Source: Selaginella moellendorffii (Eukaryota > Streptophyta > Lycopodiopsida > Selaginellales > Selaginellaceae). Taken from it: 64,000 bases of DNA. The stretch lies in the NCBI RefSeq assembly GCF_000143415.4, contig NW_003314372.1, positions 250,821 through 314,820 on the forward strand, in the 5' to 3' direction. The notes beneath the pieces are model-generated. The model had not been told where the DNA came from and did not search any database. It saw only the letters and a list, made by a program, of their open reading frames with translations. Shown in pieces: positions 21,816-33,146 of the stretch. Made by a program: the position numbers and the translations under genes. The number at the start of each line of letters is the position of its first letter. The stretch's first letter is position 1.

Positions 21816-24800
21816 TTAGTGCCATTGACATCATATCGAATCTTGTGGTTGAGTAGATTTCCAATACGTTCCTAGGGATTGATTTGAAACTCCATCAACA
21901 ATGCAAGTCTTACTTGAGCTCTATTACCTATTAGATAGTATTGTGATTGATTGCACAATAAATAATAGTTCTATGGTGGAGGTAGCATATGATTTTGGTA
22001 GATTAGTGTTTGCTATTGAAGAACATTATTTATTCAAACACTGGTTTAGAGTTACCTCTAATCTCAAGGAGGTAAATTATATTTATTAAGATTTCAATAC
22101 ATGTTTAGTTTGTTTTATATATCATAGTCATCTTGAGTTTTTAGAGTTGGAGGTTTTACAGATAGAAGAAAATTAAATGAATCTTTACTTGAGAAGAAAA
22201 TCCTGTCATATATCAAAATGTCAATAATAGTATGAAGTTTAGTTGTCAGGCATGCTCGGAGCTATTGACTAGACGTGTTGGTGAGCTTATTACGGTTGAG
22301 TTGGATTCGAGTGGTCATTTAGTTTGTGCTTAATATCATTGTAGCACATGTGATCATGGGATGAGATTTGGATATACTGTCATCATGGATCCTTGGAACC
22401 TTGAGGGATAAATGGGGATAAAATAGCCACTAAGGGCTCTCTCATCAAGCAATTGCCCCTTTTCTAGTTGGCTTAATGGGAGAGAGATAAGGTGCGCTAC
22501 AATCATATTCCATAATTGCAAATTGGTATTCTCACATGCAACCATCAGTTTGTAATGGTTGTGTGTTGTCATCTCATCTTTCAATATTTTATCAACAATT
22601 ATATATAAAGTGATAATACCATTTATGTAGCAGTTGCAACAGTTCTCAAAAAAACTATAAAAGCCCATAAAAATGTCTTCACCTAAGAAAAAAAAGTATA
22701 TTAGGCATCTTAGAATCAAACTCTCAATTTGTTCACTAATTCCCATTAAATCAAGAGTCAGCTCTTCTATGGATTGGGTATAGTAGACTCCAACTTGAAG
22801 AAACTCCCCATCATTGACTTTGTCATCCACATCTAAAAAATGATATACTAGGTAGCAAGAGAGCTTACGTGTTTGCTTCTTTCAAGCCATTCCTAAATTG
22901 AACTCTTTACTTTTGATACCTTGTGTGTGTGTGTGTGTGAAGATAACCTAAAAAACCTATATTCTACACTAGCCAATCTATTGTTTCCCAAGGGGATATT
23001 GTTCTTCATCATGGAGCAATAGTGGGTTTGTGTCCATAACTTATTCTTGAATTTATTGTATATCTACTCTTTCTAAACCCATTGTTAAGCAATTGCTATA
23101 ATGCTCAAGAAAAGCTTGTAAATCCATTAAGACATTTGTTTTGTCCAAAGAAAAGTAGCATATTAGACATTGAATATAATAACATTTTGTGCCTTTAAGC
23201 AGTCTTGCTATACCAAGAGCAAGATCTTGCAAAAACATGTGGCACTACTCTTGAAATGTTTGAGGTAATCCCTCTTTAGTAACAATATTCAAAATTTTGT
23301 ATATAGAGAGTTCTAGTTCGACCCCCAATAGAAAGAAAATTGTAATGTGGTGTATAGTGAAGGTGAAATAGAATGTTGATAAACCTTAAGGATGGAGGTG
23401 GAGATTGATATAAGATGTTAGGGACCCAAGTACAAGTAGCAATGACTTTTCTTTGAGCCATTTCTATATTAAACTTTTTAACTTTCCAAAGAGCATAAGG
23501 ATAACAAAAATATTATAATAACTAACTTTTTTTGGCATTTATATATTAATTTTTAGTATTGGGAATGAGGTTTATTTACTATGACACTAATAATACTCTT
23601 GAAATTCTTGAAATGTCAATCTCAAAAATGAAATTTCATAATCATTGTCTACTTATGAATAAAAAAGCTTTTAGAATTCTAGATACACGTGCTAGAATGT
23701 TTATCATTCTAAACCATCTATATATATTCTTTTCTACACTTGTGCCAACTTTCAAGAAAAATACACAACAGGGAAATATAAACTATATTATAGTAGTAGA
23801 GTATGTAAGCACATAGGCCCATATACATTCTCTTATGTGAGATTACTTTCAATTTTGGAAATGTAGATAAACTTGATTCTTTAATGTGATGTCATTTTTG
23901 AGTCTTTTAAAAGCTTTTGATTTTCATTATTATTATTCACTTTTGAAAAATATTAGTGGGGATTCATCCCAAAAATATATCTTGGTCTTCTCATATAGGA
24001 GGATTGCACTATAAGCAGGCAGCTAGAGTTTTTTTATATAAATTAATATATAAATTACAAATGCTATACAAAGCTCTATAGAATAGATTTATTAATTTTT
24101 TTTCACTATATTCATTCTTTCATTTCTTTTGTTCTAGACTGTTGTTTTGGAAGTAACATGAGCATTTTTATCAAAATTGATAAAGATTTTTACATTCTCA
24201 GATGGGTAATAAGGATTAAGAGTGTAATTTGAAGATTGTGCGAAATTAATATTCTCACATTAATTTGCCCTATACTTAAGAACCCTAGAATGAATGAACA
24301 GTATGTAAATATATATTGCCTTGACCAATATACACTATTAATGGCTACCCTTCAAAAAGATTTATCTTGATTCATATTTAGGATTTTTTAACGAATTGTA
24401 AGAAAATCAAAATATAATAGTTGTAAAGATAATCTTTAGTAAAAGAATAAATAAATTCTCATGAACTTTATCTTTTCTAAATAACTCAATCTAGTAAAAA
24501 CTTTTGACCTAGGTATTTATATATTCTAATATTTTAAAGTTTATCAGAACTTTAATTTTTGGTTTGCTTAAGCAAACCTATAGGGGGATTGGATGGTAGT
24601 GAATATACCTAGAATATGCTTGGATATTCTAGGATATTCTACCATCTAACAGTTGGTATTTATTTAGATTAATCTGGTATTTATAATTTATAAACATGTT
24701 TATAATTTATAAACTTTCCTAAACACTTTCTAGTATATTCTTTTTTATTCTATCATCTAATGGTTGATATGCAATAAGATTAATCTTGTGTTTATAAATT

Positions 24801-24959
24801 ACAAACATGCTTATAATTATAAACTTTATTTGAACAATTAGATTAATAAATAATAATAAAACTACCATTAAGCAAACCAACCGTTGCTACATGCAACACG
24901 TAGCAATTTATTATTTTAACATATAATTAAACTCAACTCAACTTTGGACCATCCCCACA
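21816..24959. other. AT-rich intergenic sequence
   Basis: No coding region is supported. It contains a solo TRIM LTR (22340-22501), a (TG)n microsatellite (22922-22939) and an imperfect tandem duplication at about 24590-24860, in which a block around 'gattaatctggtatttata' recurs about 110 bp later. The frames at 22354-22830 overlap the TRIM LTR and are not genes. Confidence 0.55.
22340..22501 (+). mobile_element. Solo TRIM LTR with target duplication
   Basis: This 162-bp copy is nearly identical to the LTRs at 10173 and 10685, starts TGTAGCACA and ends TGCGCTACA. It is flanked by ATCAT on both sides (22335-22339 and 22502-22506). It has no interior, so it is the product of LTR-LTR recombination. 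Confidence 0.9.
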
Positions 24960-26590
24960 ACTACTATACCATCACCTCCCATATGACTCAAGCCACTTTT
25001 CTTTCTTTGCAAAAACATACCTCTCCAAGCATCCCCAATTCTTGCAGAACTGTTTCATCAGGGATGTCTTCAGTAGTTTGGTGACGAGATTGGGCACTGC
25101 AGCAGTATTTGAAAGAGGCAACTTCGAAAGATGGCAGCCAGATGTTCCCTGGTGGCAGAAACTGTTGCAGGCCTGCATTGGGAAACCACGCCCCTGCAGC
25201 TGGCACCGAGTTTGTGCTAGAGGATGGGTTCAGCATGTCGCTATGCCAATTATTGGCAACCCCCAGATCACGGACGATGTGCTTGCTGGCAAGGTTCCGC
25301 TGGATGGCCGATGCCTCATGGAGATCCCTACCATCCACAACATGGCTAAGTTTGTCCCAGGAAGACGAGCTTGCCAGCAAGGAACTGGTCCGGGAGCTAA
25401 GAGTCCTTAGCCAGAACAGAGATGGTCTCAGCAGCCCACTCCCGTGTCAGCTCCTCCCCATCGTTGTCGTTGGGTGCAAAAATAGGCCGCCCTCGGAGCT
25501 TCTCGAAATCATCCTGCATTGCGGCAGGGAAGTCCTGATCTTCGTACACCCTCACTACATGCATCAAGGGCAAACTTGTGTTAGCCTGCGTGCAATTCAA
25601 ATCTGTCTTGTTCTTAAACCTCTGGTAGAATCTTGCACCTGCAGGCTCGAGCAATCAGTGGGTGAAGGGCTGGCCATTCAAAGGGACGTCCCCAGCAATA
25701 ATTCTGTCCATCTCCAGGCTCCGCAAGAGGTAACGCATGCGCACCAGAAGTCACCCATCGACCAGAGCATGTTTTCCATCCACCAGTTACGCTCCAGGCC
25801 AAAGGAAGGCTTGCCCCGGCAGCCAAGCAGTGCCTCGAGCTGCTGCTTGTCCATATCGTGGTACAGAGACGCAAAGTGCTCGTCTCTGAAGAGCATGCCC
25901 TCTACGAACTCGAGCTCATGAAATCTACGTACTAAGATGATCACTTTGGGTTGGAGGCCCTGCGCGCTCGAGTGAAGATTTGAGTGAAATTCCCGGAAAC
26001 CCGTCGCCGACCAGGTGCTCCTTCATACTTTGTAGATGTCGAAGGCCCTGTCAAGGGCCCTGCACTACCAGCAGCAACGGGATATATCTGACCCCATACT
26101 TAACATATAGCTGGGCCCGCGCTCATCAGGATAATCTGCGACCTGGCTCGTTATCGAAGCTGATCTAGAGGCACTACCTTCCGTCGCTGGCGCCACGGAT
26201 GTAAAGGTCTTGTGCTCCGGGCTCTCCAGTGTCGCTGGTGAACAAAAGAGAAGAAAAGGTAAAACAAGACGAAAGGAAAAGGCCTCACCCTTCCCGCGCA
26301 AAACGGCGCTCAAAGGCTGGAAATTGAAACCAACCCGTCCGGCAGTGATGTCGTTGACGGTGCATGAGCTCTGTAATGCAATGCCGCCGCCAGTCCCCCG
26401 GACGATAACGCTGGGCATCATCTGGCACAAATATAGGTTGGGCCAGGCAGCATTCCCGCAGCCTCTCTGCGAGAGACCAGGCTGCTCCATAAAATCCGAC
26501 GCTGCACAGGGAGAGTGAGTGCTAGAGCAGCATCCAGAGGCGAAGTGGTGATAGAGGATGTCTTCTTGGCACGTCCTGCGATGGATCAAT
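24960..26590 (-). other. Unrecognised minus-strand gene or pseudogene
   Basis: GC content rises sharply here and minus-strand frames look protein-like but break every 100-250 bp. At about 26290 the minus strand has a good donor (GTGAGG), and 56 bases later an acceptor (TTCACCAG) after a pyrimidine-rich stretch, the intron size of the neighbouring genes. Recognisable coding-like pieces are 'NLYLCQMMPSVIVRGTGGG' (about 26450), 'LEFVEGMLFRDEHFASLYHD' (about 25900) and 'RVYEDQDFPAAMQDDFEKL' (about 25550). I could not chain the pieces into one frame with certainty and recognise no family. Strand choice rests on frame quality and the splice signals. It may be a decayed gene, or a gene with more introns than I can place. 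Confidence 0.35.
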
Positions 26591-27261
26591 CTTCAGTATA
26601 GAGATGGCAATCATGTCGTGCACAAGCTTCGGGAAGGCGAGGAAGCGAGGAGGTGCTGTTGCTGGCTGGGGAACACTAGCTGACGTCCCTTTGTGGCTGT
26701 CGGGGGTTGGGGACGCCTTTGGTGGGCCGGAACGTATCCCTCAGCGGAGGAGGAAGAGGCACATTCCACAAACTCTGGCATTCCATGGCGCCGCCAGGGT
26801 GCATCTCCACTGGCGGCCGCGGGCAAACCCTGGGGGCGGAGCAGCGTTCCGCGGCAGCGCGTACCTGGCAGCGCCTCCGCCAGGATGCATCTCCGCTGGA
26901 TCGTGCTTGGCGGCGGAGCTGCATTCTCCCCCGCGTACCGTTTTCCCGCCTGAAAACCCAAACCCTGTCGGCAGTCCTAAAGTCAATTAGCCCTGGTGGC
27001 TGCAAACTGATGATGAATCCATCGGCAGTCACTCACCCACAGACGAGGGCGCGATTGCCGATCCCCACACAAACGTCTTGAAGAACGTAACCTGGGATCC
27101 ACCACCTTGTCCTGCACGATCGATAGGGAATCCTTTCCCCTTGCCCTAATTAGGGCTCGAAGGGGGTTGAAGGTGCCACGCTGGACATACCTTTTGGACC
27201 CGCATTATTCGCCCAGGGCTCAACTCTCGTTAGAAAAAGCAAAGCCCTAAAGCATTAAGTG

Positions 27262-27301
<40 letters not shown>

Positions 27302-27322
27302 GATCGATTCATCCATCCAGCC
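26591..27322 (+). promoter_or_regulatory. 5' flank and leader of MMT
   Basis: This GC-rich 730-bp stretch separates the unrecognised minus-strand gene from MMT. A (GA)17 tract at 27265-27299 ends just before the MMT start codon, so it is likely in the 5' UTR; GA tracts are common in plant leaders. Diverged short repeats ('gcatctccactgg' types) lie at 26790-26900. No TATA box is convincing. Confidence 0.45.
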
Positions 27323-30300
27323 ATGGCTGCTGCCGCTGCTGGAGAGATGGAGGAGGTGAAGCGCTTCCTGGATGAGTGCCGGGAATCCGGCGACAAGACC
27401 TACGGCGTCTTCAAGGGCGTGCTGGATGAGCTCCAGAATGAGACCACGCGATCCAGGGCGCGCAAGCTGCTGGCATCCGTGGAGCGCTACGTTGACGCCG
27501 AGCTTTCCACTGTGGATTGCTTCGCGACATTCCATTTCCGGATCCATCAGCTCGTTCTCTCGGATTCTCAAGGTATAGCGGCCCGGATTGCATCAATTGC
27601 TCTCTGTTTGATCAATCGCCCCCAGGTCTTCGCAAGAACCGTCAAAAGCTCACGCTTCTTGAGCTGCCGAGCATCTTCATTCCCGAGGACTGGTCGTTTA
27701 CTTTCTACGAAGGGATCAATCGCCTCCCGGACAGTGGATTCCATGACCGCGATGTGGCAGAGCTGGGCTGCGGCAATGGCTGGGTGTCCATTGCCATCGC
27801 CGAGAAATTGCTACCGAGAAAGGTAGCTCATCATATTTCCTATGTGGACTCCACGCGAGCTTAATTATTCTTTGCCTTTGTCGTTCTTAGGTGTATGGCT
27901 TGGACATCAATCCTCGAGCGATCAAAGTTGCCTGGATCAACCTCTACTTAAACGCGCTTAGCGGCGAGGACGGATCACTGGTGATCGACCGCGAGGGGAA
28001 ATCGCTACTGGATCGTGTCGAGTTTTACGTTTCGGATTTGCTGGGTTATTGCCGGGACCGAAATATCATGCTGGACCGCGTTGTCGGCTGCATACCTCAG
28101 GTAAGGTTTCGCTTGTTTTGGTGTTTCCCTGCCTTCACTTTCTTTCGCCTGCATTGCAGGTGCTCAATCCCGATCCGGAAGCCATGCTTAAGCTTGTCTC
28201 GGAGAATGCTAGCGAGGACTTTTTATATTCCCTCAGCAACTATTGCGGGCTTCAAGTAAGCGCTAGTTTTTTGTTTTCTTTCCTTCTATGCCTATTATAT
28301 GGTTTACAGCGAGCGAGATGCGTAGCGTCTGGTACTGAAAGCTTCAACGCATGAATGCAGGGCTTTGTGGAAGATCAGTTTGGCCTGGGACTCATTGCGA
28401 GAGCTGCAGAAGAAGGCATTAGCGTGATAAAGCCCAATGGTGCTATGATTTTCAACATCGGTGGCCGACCGGGACAGGCTGTCTGCGAGCGCCTGTTCGA
28501 GAGGAGAGGCTTTAAAATCGCCAAGCTGTGGCAAACGAGAGTCAAACAGGCAAGCAGCCGATATTCCCGCCTTTCTGATTCACTGACTTTATTACCTTAG
28601 GCAGCCGATACAGACATTTTAGCGCTAGTTGAGATAGAGAAGAACAGCCGCCATCGCTTTGAATTTTTTATGGGGCTGTTGAGCGAAGAGCCGATCTGTG
28701 CGCGCACAGCATGGGCGTACTCCAGAGCTGGAGGCGAAATCTCTCATGGATTATCTGTATACAAGTGTGAACTACGCCATCCCAACGAGGTTAAGTTCTC
28801 GTGATAAATAGGCTTTCCTGTGACTAACAAGGTTTCCTTCGCAGATAAAGACCATATTCAAGTTTTTGAATAACAAGATTCAGGAATTACGAGGTGCATT
28901 AGACTTATCATTCTCAGAAGAATCAGTGGCGGAAGAGAAAATTCCTTTCCTTGCATACCTCGCAAATGCACTGGAGGGGCTTTCCTATATCCCCTGCGAA
29001 CTCCCAGTTGGAAGCACCAATTTTCGCAGCTTAATTGCCGGTTTCTTTCGAATATATCATGGAATACCTCTCACCCCCGCTGTAAGTTGATAGATTGAAC
29101 TGTTGGGAACGCTACTGATAGTTTCTGTATTTCCTCGTTCGCAGAATGTAGTTGTGCAGCCGTCAAGGTCTGTTCTCATCGAAAACATTCTCCGTCTTTA
29201 TCAACCAAAGCTTGCTCTAATTGACGCGATGTTCACGAGATGGTTACCAAAGAAATGGCTGACGGTGTTACCCCACCAAAGTGATCAAGTCAGCTCGTCT
29301 GAGATCGCCGTGGTGGAGGCTCCTCATCGCACAGATCTGGTCATTCAGCTACTCAGGCACTTGAAGCCTCAGATTGTCATCACCAGCCTCGCGGACTTTG
29401 AAATGAGAACCTCCACTGCGTTTGAACAGTTGCTGCACGAGTGTGCCGAGGTCGGTGCGCGGCTTTTCCTGGACATATCGGATTACGTGGAGTTGTCTAG
29501 TGCACCCGGCACTAATGGTGTCCTGCAATACATGGCCGCTCACGCGCTTCCGTCGCACGCTACCATCATGAGTGGCTTGGTGAAAAATAAGGTACAGGCT
29601 TTTCTTTCTTCTTTGTCCTTGGAGGATGCTAAATCAGTCACCACCACTTGTCCATTCCAGGTCTACGCTGACTTGGAAGTTGCCTTTCTTATATCCGAGA
29701 ATAAAGATGTTCTCCATGCGCTGGCTTTGTCTGGGGAGCTTGTGGACGGCCGGACTGCCGTAATGAACCAGTTCTACTATGGTTGTCTCCTACACGAGTT
29801 ACTTAGTTTTCATCTGCCAGAGCGTCACACGTCTTCAGAGGTTTGAGAGTTTCCTTTCTTACTGCTGGATAAAACTTATATGTTACATGTTTTCCAGAGA
29901 TTAATCCGCCAAGAGGAAAGCTCCAAGTTCATCCGTTTTGCAGACTGCACTAGGAAAGCTATTGTCGAGGCTGAAGTATGTAGCTCGGGGTCATTGGTGG
30001 CGAATGCCATTCACCTGGATATTGATGAGAACGCTCTTCCCACGCCCCTGGCGGTGAAGGCGGTAATCTTCGAGGCGTTCTGCCGACAAAACGTGAGCGA
30101 AGCAGAAACCGATCCCAAGCCGGAAATTCTGGATTTTATAAAAGCCAAGTGCCTGCTCGGACCAGACTATTGTGGGGAACTAGTGCTTGGGGACAGCTGT
30201 TTATCCTTGTTCTCGAATCTGGTACTGGGCTGCGTCGAAGACAAAGGCACCCTGTGCTTTCCTGCGGGCTGCAACGGGACGTATCTGTCGACTGCCAAGT

Positions 30301-31228
30301 TTTACGATGCAGACCTGAGAAGAATTCAAACGAAGAAAGGCGACGGCTTCAAGCTTACGGCCCATGCAGTGGAAGAGACGATCAGGGATCTTACAAGGCC
30401 GTGGCTCTACATCTCGGGTCCGACAGTGAGCCCCACAGGCGTCCTCTATTCCAGCGGGGAGATAATCTCAATCCTCTCGGTGTGCGAGAAAGCTGGCGCA
30501 AGGGTTATCATAGACACTTCGTTTTCCGGGCTCGAGTACGATAGCAGCCGGGTGGACTGGGACTTGAAGAGTTTCGTGGGCAGAGCAAGCGGCAGCAACA
30601 AGTCGTTTGCAGTTGCACTTCTAGGGGGATTCTCTACGGAACTGCTATCAGGCGGGCATGAATACGGCTTTGTGACTTTTACCAGCTCCATCTTTTCCGA
30701 GGCGTTTAAAGACGCTCCCTTGAGGAAAACACCACACATGACGTCCAACTACATGATCAAGAAACTTCTGGCGATGGCGAACAGCAAATCGTCCTCGAGG
30801 GACTTGCAAGACGGAGTTCGTAGTCAGCAGCTCATCCTCAAGCAGAGGGCTGAGAAGATGAAAGAGGTAAAAGGTCTTTATCGCCTTGACTCTTACGTAG
30901 TTGAAGCTTTTTCTGTTTTCAGGCGCTGGTTGCGTGTGGATGGGAGGTTTTGGAGCCTCAAGGAGGGATCTCCCTAGTTGCTCGTCCATCGGCTTACGAG
31001 GGCAGGACGTTTTCGTACAAAAGTATCGGCGGGGAAACGACGAAAGAGATTAAGCTGGACAGCGTGAACATACGCGAAGCAATGCTGTGCAGCACCGGCG
31101 TTTGCGTGAGCAGCAGCCAGTGGACGGGGTTGGAGCACTATTGTCGCTTCGTCATCGCTGTTAGCGACGACAAATTCGATACGGCGTTGAAAGCGCTGCG
31201 GAGGTTCAAGGACTTGGTGCTGGGCTGA
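27323..31228 (+). CDS. MMT: Methionine S-methyltransferase
   Basis: The enzyme uses S-adenosylmethionine to methylate methionine to S-methylmethionine in the cytosol (EC 2.1.1.12), a plant methyl and sulfur transport compound. Eleven exons fit: 27323-27572, 27626-27822, 27891-28100, 28160-28255, 28361-28549, 28601-28789, 28845-29081, 29145-29591, 29661-29840, 29898-30866 and 30923-31228. They sum to 3,270 nt, 1,089 residues, close to the about 1,071 of Arabidopsis MMT. The SAM-binding motif 'ELGCGNGW' lies near residue 130. 'LLDRVEFYVSDLLGYCRD' and 'GFVEDQFGLGLIARA' are near-identical to other plant MMTs. The C-terminal half is the aminotransferase-like fold that plant MMTs carry. Introns are 51-105 bp; intron 5 (28550-28600) is GC-AG. 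The start is the ATG after the GA tract, giving the usual 'EVKRFLDECRESGD' N-terminus. No defects were seen. Confidence 0.97.
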
Positions 31229-31632
31229 CGATCCATCGCTATCTTCTCCTCCTGGAAACAGAAACAAGGCCAGTTAGTCAGCTCTTATCTCCCACGTCTT
31301 TGCCATCTTGCTTTTCTTGCTTTTCGCGCTTGCTAAACGTGCACCACTTGTGCTATTGCTACAGAGGACGGAAATCATCCATCCATCCATCCATCCATCC
31401 CTCGACAGAGACAAACAGCGGCGGACGGAATGGTCGGTCAACCAAGAGTTATTTTTTGGACGAAAGGAAGAAAAAGAATGGGTTGGTTGTTGACGTTTGA
31501 TTACCTACCTAACAGGGGATCCACGAGCTCCCAGTTGGGGAGCGAACGTGGCTTGGCTAGCTGGCTGGGCGGGCGGGATACCGCGGGAGAGGGCAAATGG
31601 ATATGCTGCGGCATACCGCGGCATACCGCGGC
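31229..31632. other. Convergent intergenic region between MMT and kinase
   Basis: About 400 bp lie between the stop codons of MMT (+) and the kinase (-) and hold both 3' UTRs. It contains an (ATCC)n microsatellite (31376-31400) and a short tandem repeat of CCGCGGCATA units at 31605-31640, beside the kinase stop. Confidence 0.6.
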
Positions 31633-32544
31633 TTACCGCGACGGCAATGCGAGTGCGGCGGTTGCTACGACCCAGGGGTGTGCGATGATGTCGGCGGGCT
31701 TGGGCCGCTTGTATGGATTCTTGTCCATCATCTTTTGGATGAGATCCTTGGCGCCGCCGGGGATGCCGTCCCAGTCGAGGCAGGCGTCGGCGGTGACGGC
31801 GCAGGCCTTGAGGTCGGAGAGGAGCCCCAGGGTGGAGTAGTCGGAGAAGACCTTGGACGCCCCCGCCAGCATCTGGTAGAGCGTCACGCCCAGGCTCCAC
31901 ACATCGGCAGGCAGCCAGTAGCTCCCGCACATCACCTCCGGGGCAACGTAGCGCGGCGTGCCAACTTTGTCCTTGAGTTGCTTGCGCGCCGCCGCCGCCG
32001 ACGAGACGCAGTTGTATTCGGCGATGCCGAAGTCGGCGTACTTGACGACCAGGGAGGCCGCGGCGGCGCAGCTCGTCGTACTGCCGCCGCCGCTGCTGTT
32101 CTTGGCACTCACCAGCAAGATGTTGTCGGGCTTGACATCGCGGTGCATGATCCCCGCCGAGTGGAGGTCGTCCAGGGTGGCGGCGAGGTGGCGCACCAGT
32201 AGCGCCGCCTCCGCCTCGGGGATCTTGCCTCGCTGCTGGATCCAGTCGGCGAGGCTGCAGTCGCACAGCTCCATGATCAGGTGCCAGGCGTCCGCGTCCA
32301 TCACCATCTCCTCGTAGTGGACGACGCCGCAGTGGTTGCTCATCTTGGCCAGGCACTCGGCCTCCACCTGGACGCGCTTCATGGTCACCGAGCAGCTCTT
32401 GCTGCTGGCGTCAATGCGCGTCGACTTGCACGCGAATCGCTTGCCATCGCTCTTGCGCACCAGGATGGAGACGCTGCTGTGCTCGCCCGCCCCAATCACC
32501 GACCCGGGGCTATACTTCGCCCACAGCTTGCTGCCGCCTGCCAT
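31633..32544 (-). CDS. Small Ser/Thr protein kinase, PEPC-kinase/CDPK-like
   Basis: This is a catalytic-domain-only kinase of 303 residues from the ATG at 32544, in the size class of plant PEP carboxylase kinases (about 275-285). In order it has a glycine loop 'GAGEHSSV', the ATP lysine in 'FACKST', the catalytic loop 'HRDVKPDN', 'DFG', the activation segment end 'GTPRYVAPEV' and 'DVWSLGVTLYQML'; it is therefore expected to be active. A Ser/Ala/Gly-rich insert sits between HRD and DFG. It has no EF hands and no autoinhibitory tail. The stop TAA lies in CGGTAAG, a strong splice donor, so a small last exon may exist downstream, as plant PEPC kinase genes have an intron near the 3' end. PEPC kinase identity is an inference from size and architecture. 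Confidence 0.8.
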   Translation of the reverse strand: MAGGSKLWAKYSPGSVIGAGEHSSVSILVRKSDGKRFACKSTRIDASSKSCSVTMKRVQVEAECLAKMSNHCGVVHYEEMVMDADAWHLIMELCDCSLADWIQQRGKIPEAEAALLVRHLAATLDDLHSAGIMHRDVKPDNILLVSAKNSSGGGSTTSCAAAASLVVKYADFGIAEYNCVSSAAAARKQLKDKVGTPRYVAPEVMCGSYWLPADVWSLGVTLYQMLAGASKVFSDYSTLGLLSDLKACAVTADACLDWDGIPGGAKDLIQKMMDKNPYKRPKPADIIAHPWVVATAALALPSR

Positions 32545-33146
32545 GGGATCTCTCGGAACATCAAACACTCCTCCGCCTATGAACTCTGATCAATCCAATG
32601 CGGTCCAATCCCAGAGGGGCCCAAGACGAAAAAGGAGGAACGGATGATGGATCAAGAATCACACTCTCTCCTACAAATCCAGCCAAGAGCCCACAGATGC
32701 CCACAGATGCTTGCTTGTTGCTGCTCCAACCGCAGCTGTTGTTGCTTGACTCCTCCGCCGCCGCCTCCTGACCCTCCGCCTTGCTTGTGCCGCTGCGACC
32801 ATGGCGACGGCCCTTGGATCTTGGCCCCTTCTCCCTGTGCGATTCAAGCAGCGCTAGTGCGGCCAGCAGCGATCTCTATGCCTATCGTCGGGGGGAGGGG
32901 ATTGGAACATCCAGCCGAGACCGAGAACGGGTCCTCCGATGGGTGGCGGGGGCAGCGGCGGCGGCGGCGGCTGTGGGCGGCTATCCATCCACTCGACGAG
33001 GCAAAAACTCTCACACACTCACCCGGGCTATGCGCAGGCCTCCTTTTAACAATAATGCCCAAGGACACCCTGTGCTAAGGACACCCTTCCTCAATAATAT
33101 CACCCGAATATGCCGGCCATCTAGGGTTAGGGCTTTAGGAGATCCA
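32545..33146. promoter_or_regulatory. Bidirectional promoter region, kinase (-) and DDI1 (+)
   Basis: The start codons of two divergent genes are 602 bp apart. The stretch is GC-rich with a (GGC)n run near 32960, and has no TATA box that I can place with confidence. 'ctagggttagggcttta' just upstream of the DDI1 ATG resembles the telo-box (AAACCCTAA-type) found in promoters of plant housekeeping genes. Confidence 0.45.

Noticed and set aside
22354-22830. 158-codon minus-strand frame
   Set aside because: It spans the solo TRIM LTR and AT-rich flank and has no recognisable domain.
26604-27081. Five overlapping frames of 80-125 codons upstream of MMT
   Set aside because: High GC content lowers stop frequency; compositions are Arg/Pro/Ala-rich in all frames and no frame dominates.
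31505-32356. Arg/Gly-rich frame antisense-shifted across the kinase
   Set aside because: It is a shadow of the GC-rich kinase exon in another frame; the kinase frame has all catalytic motifs.
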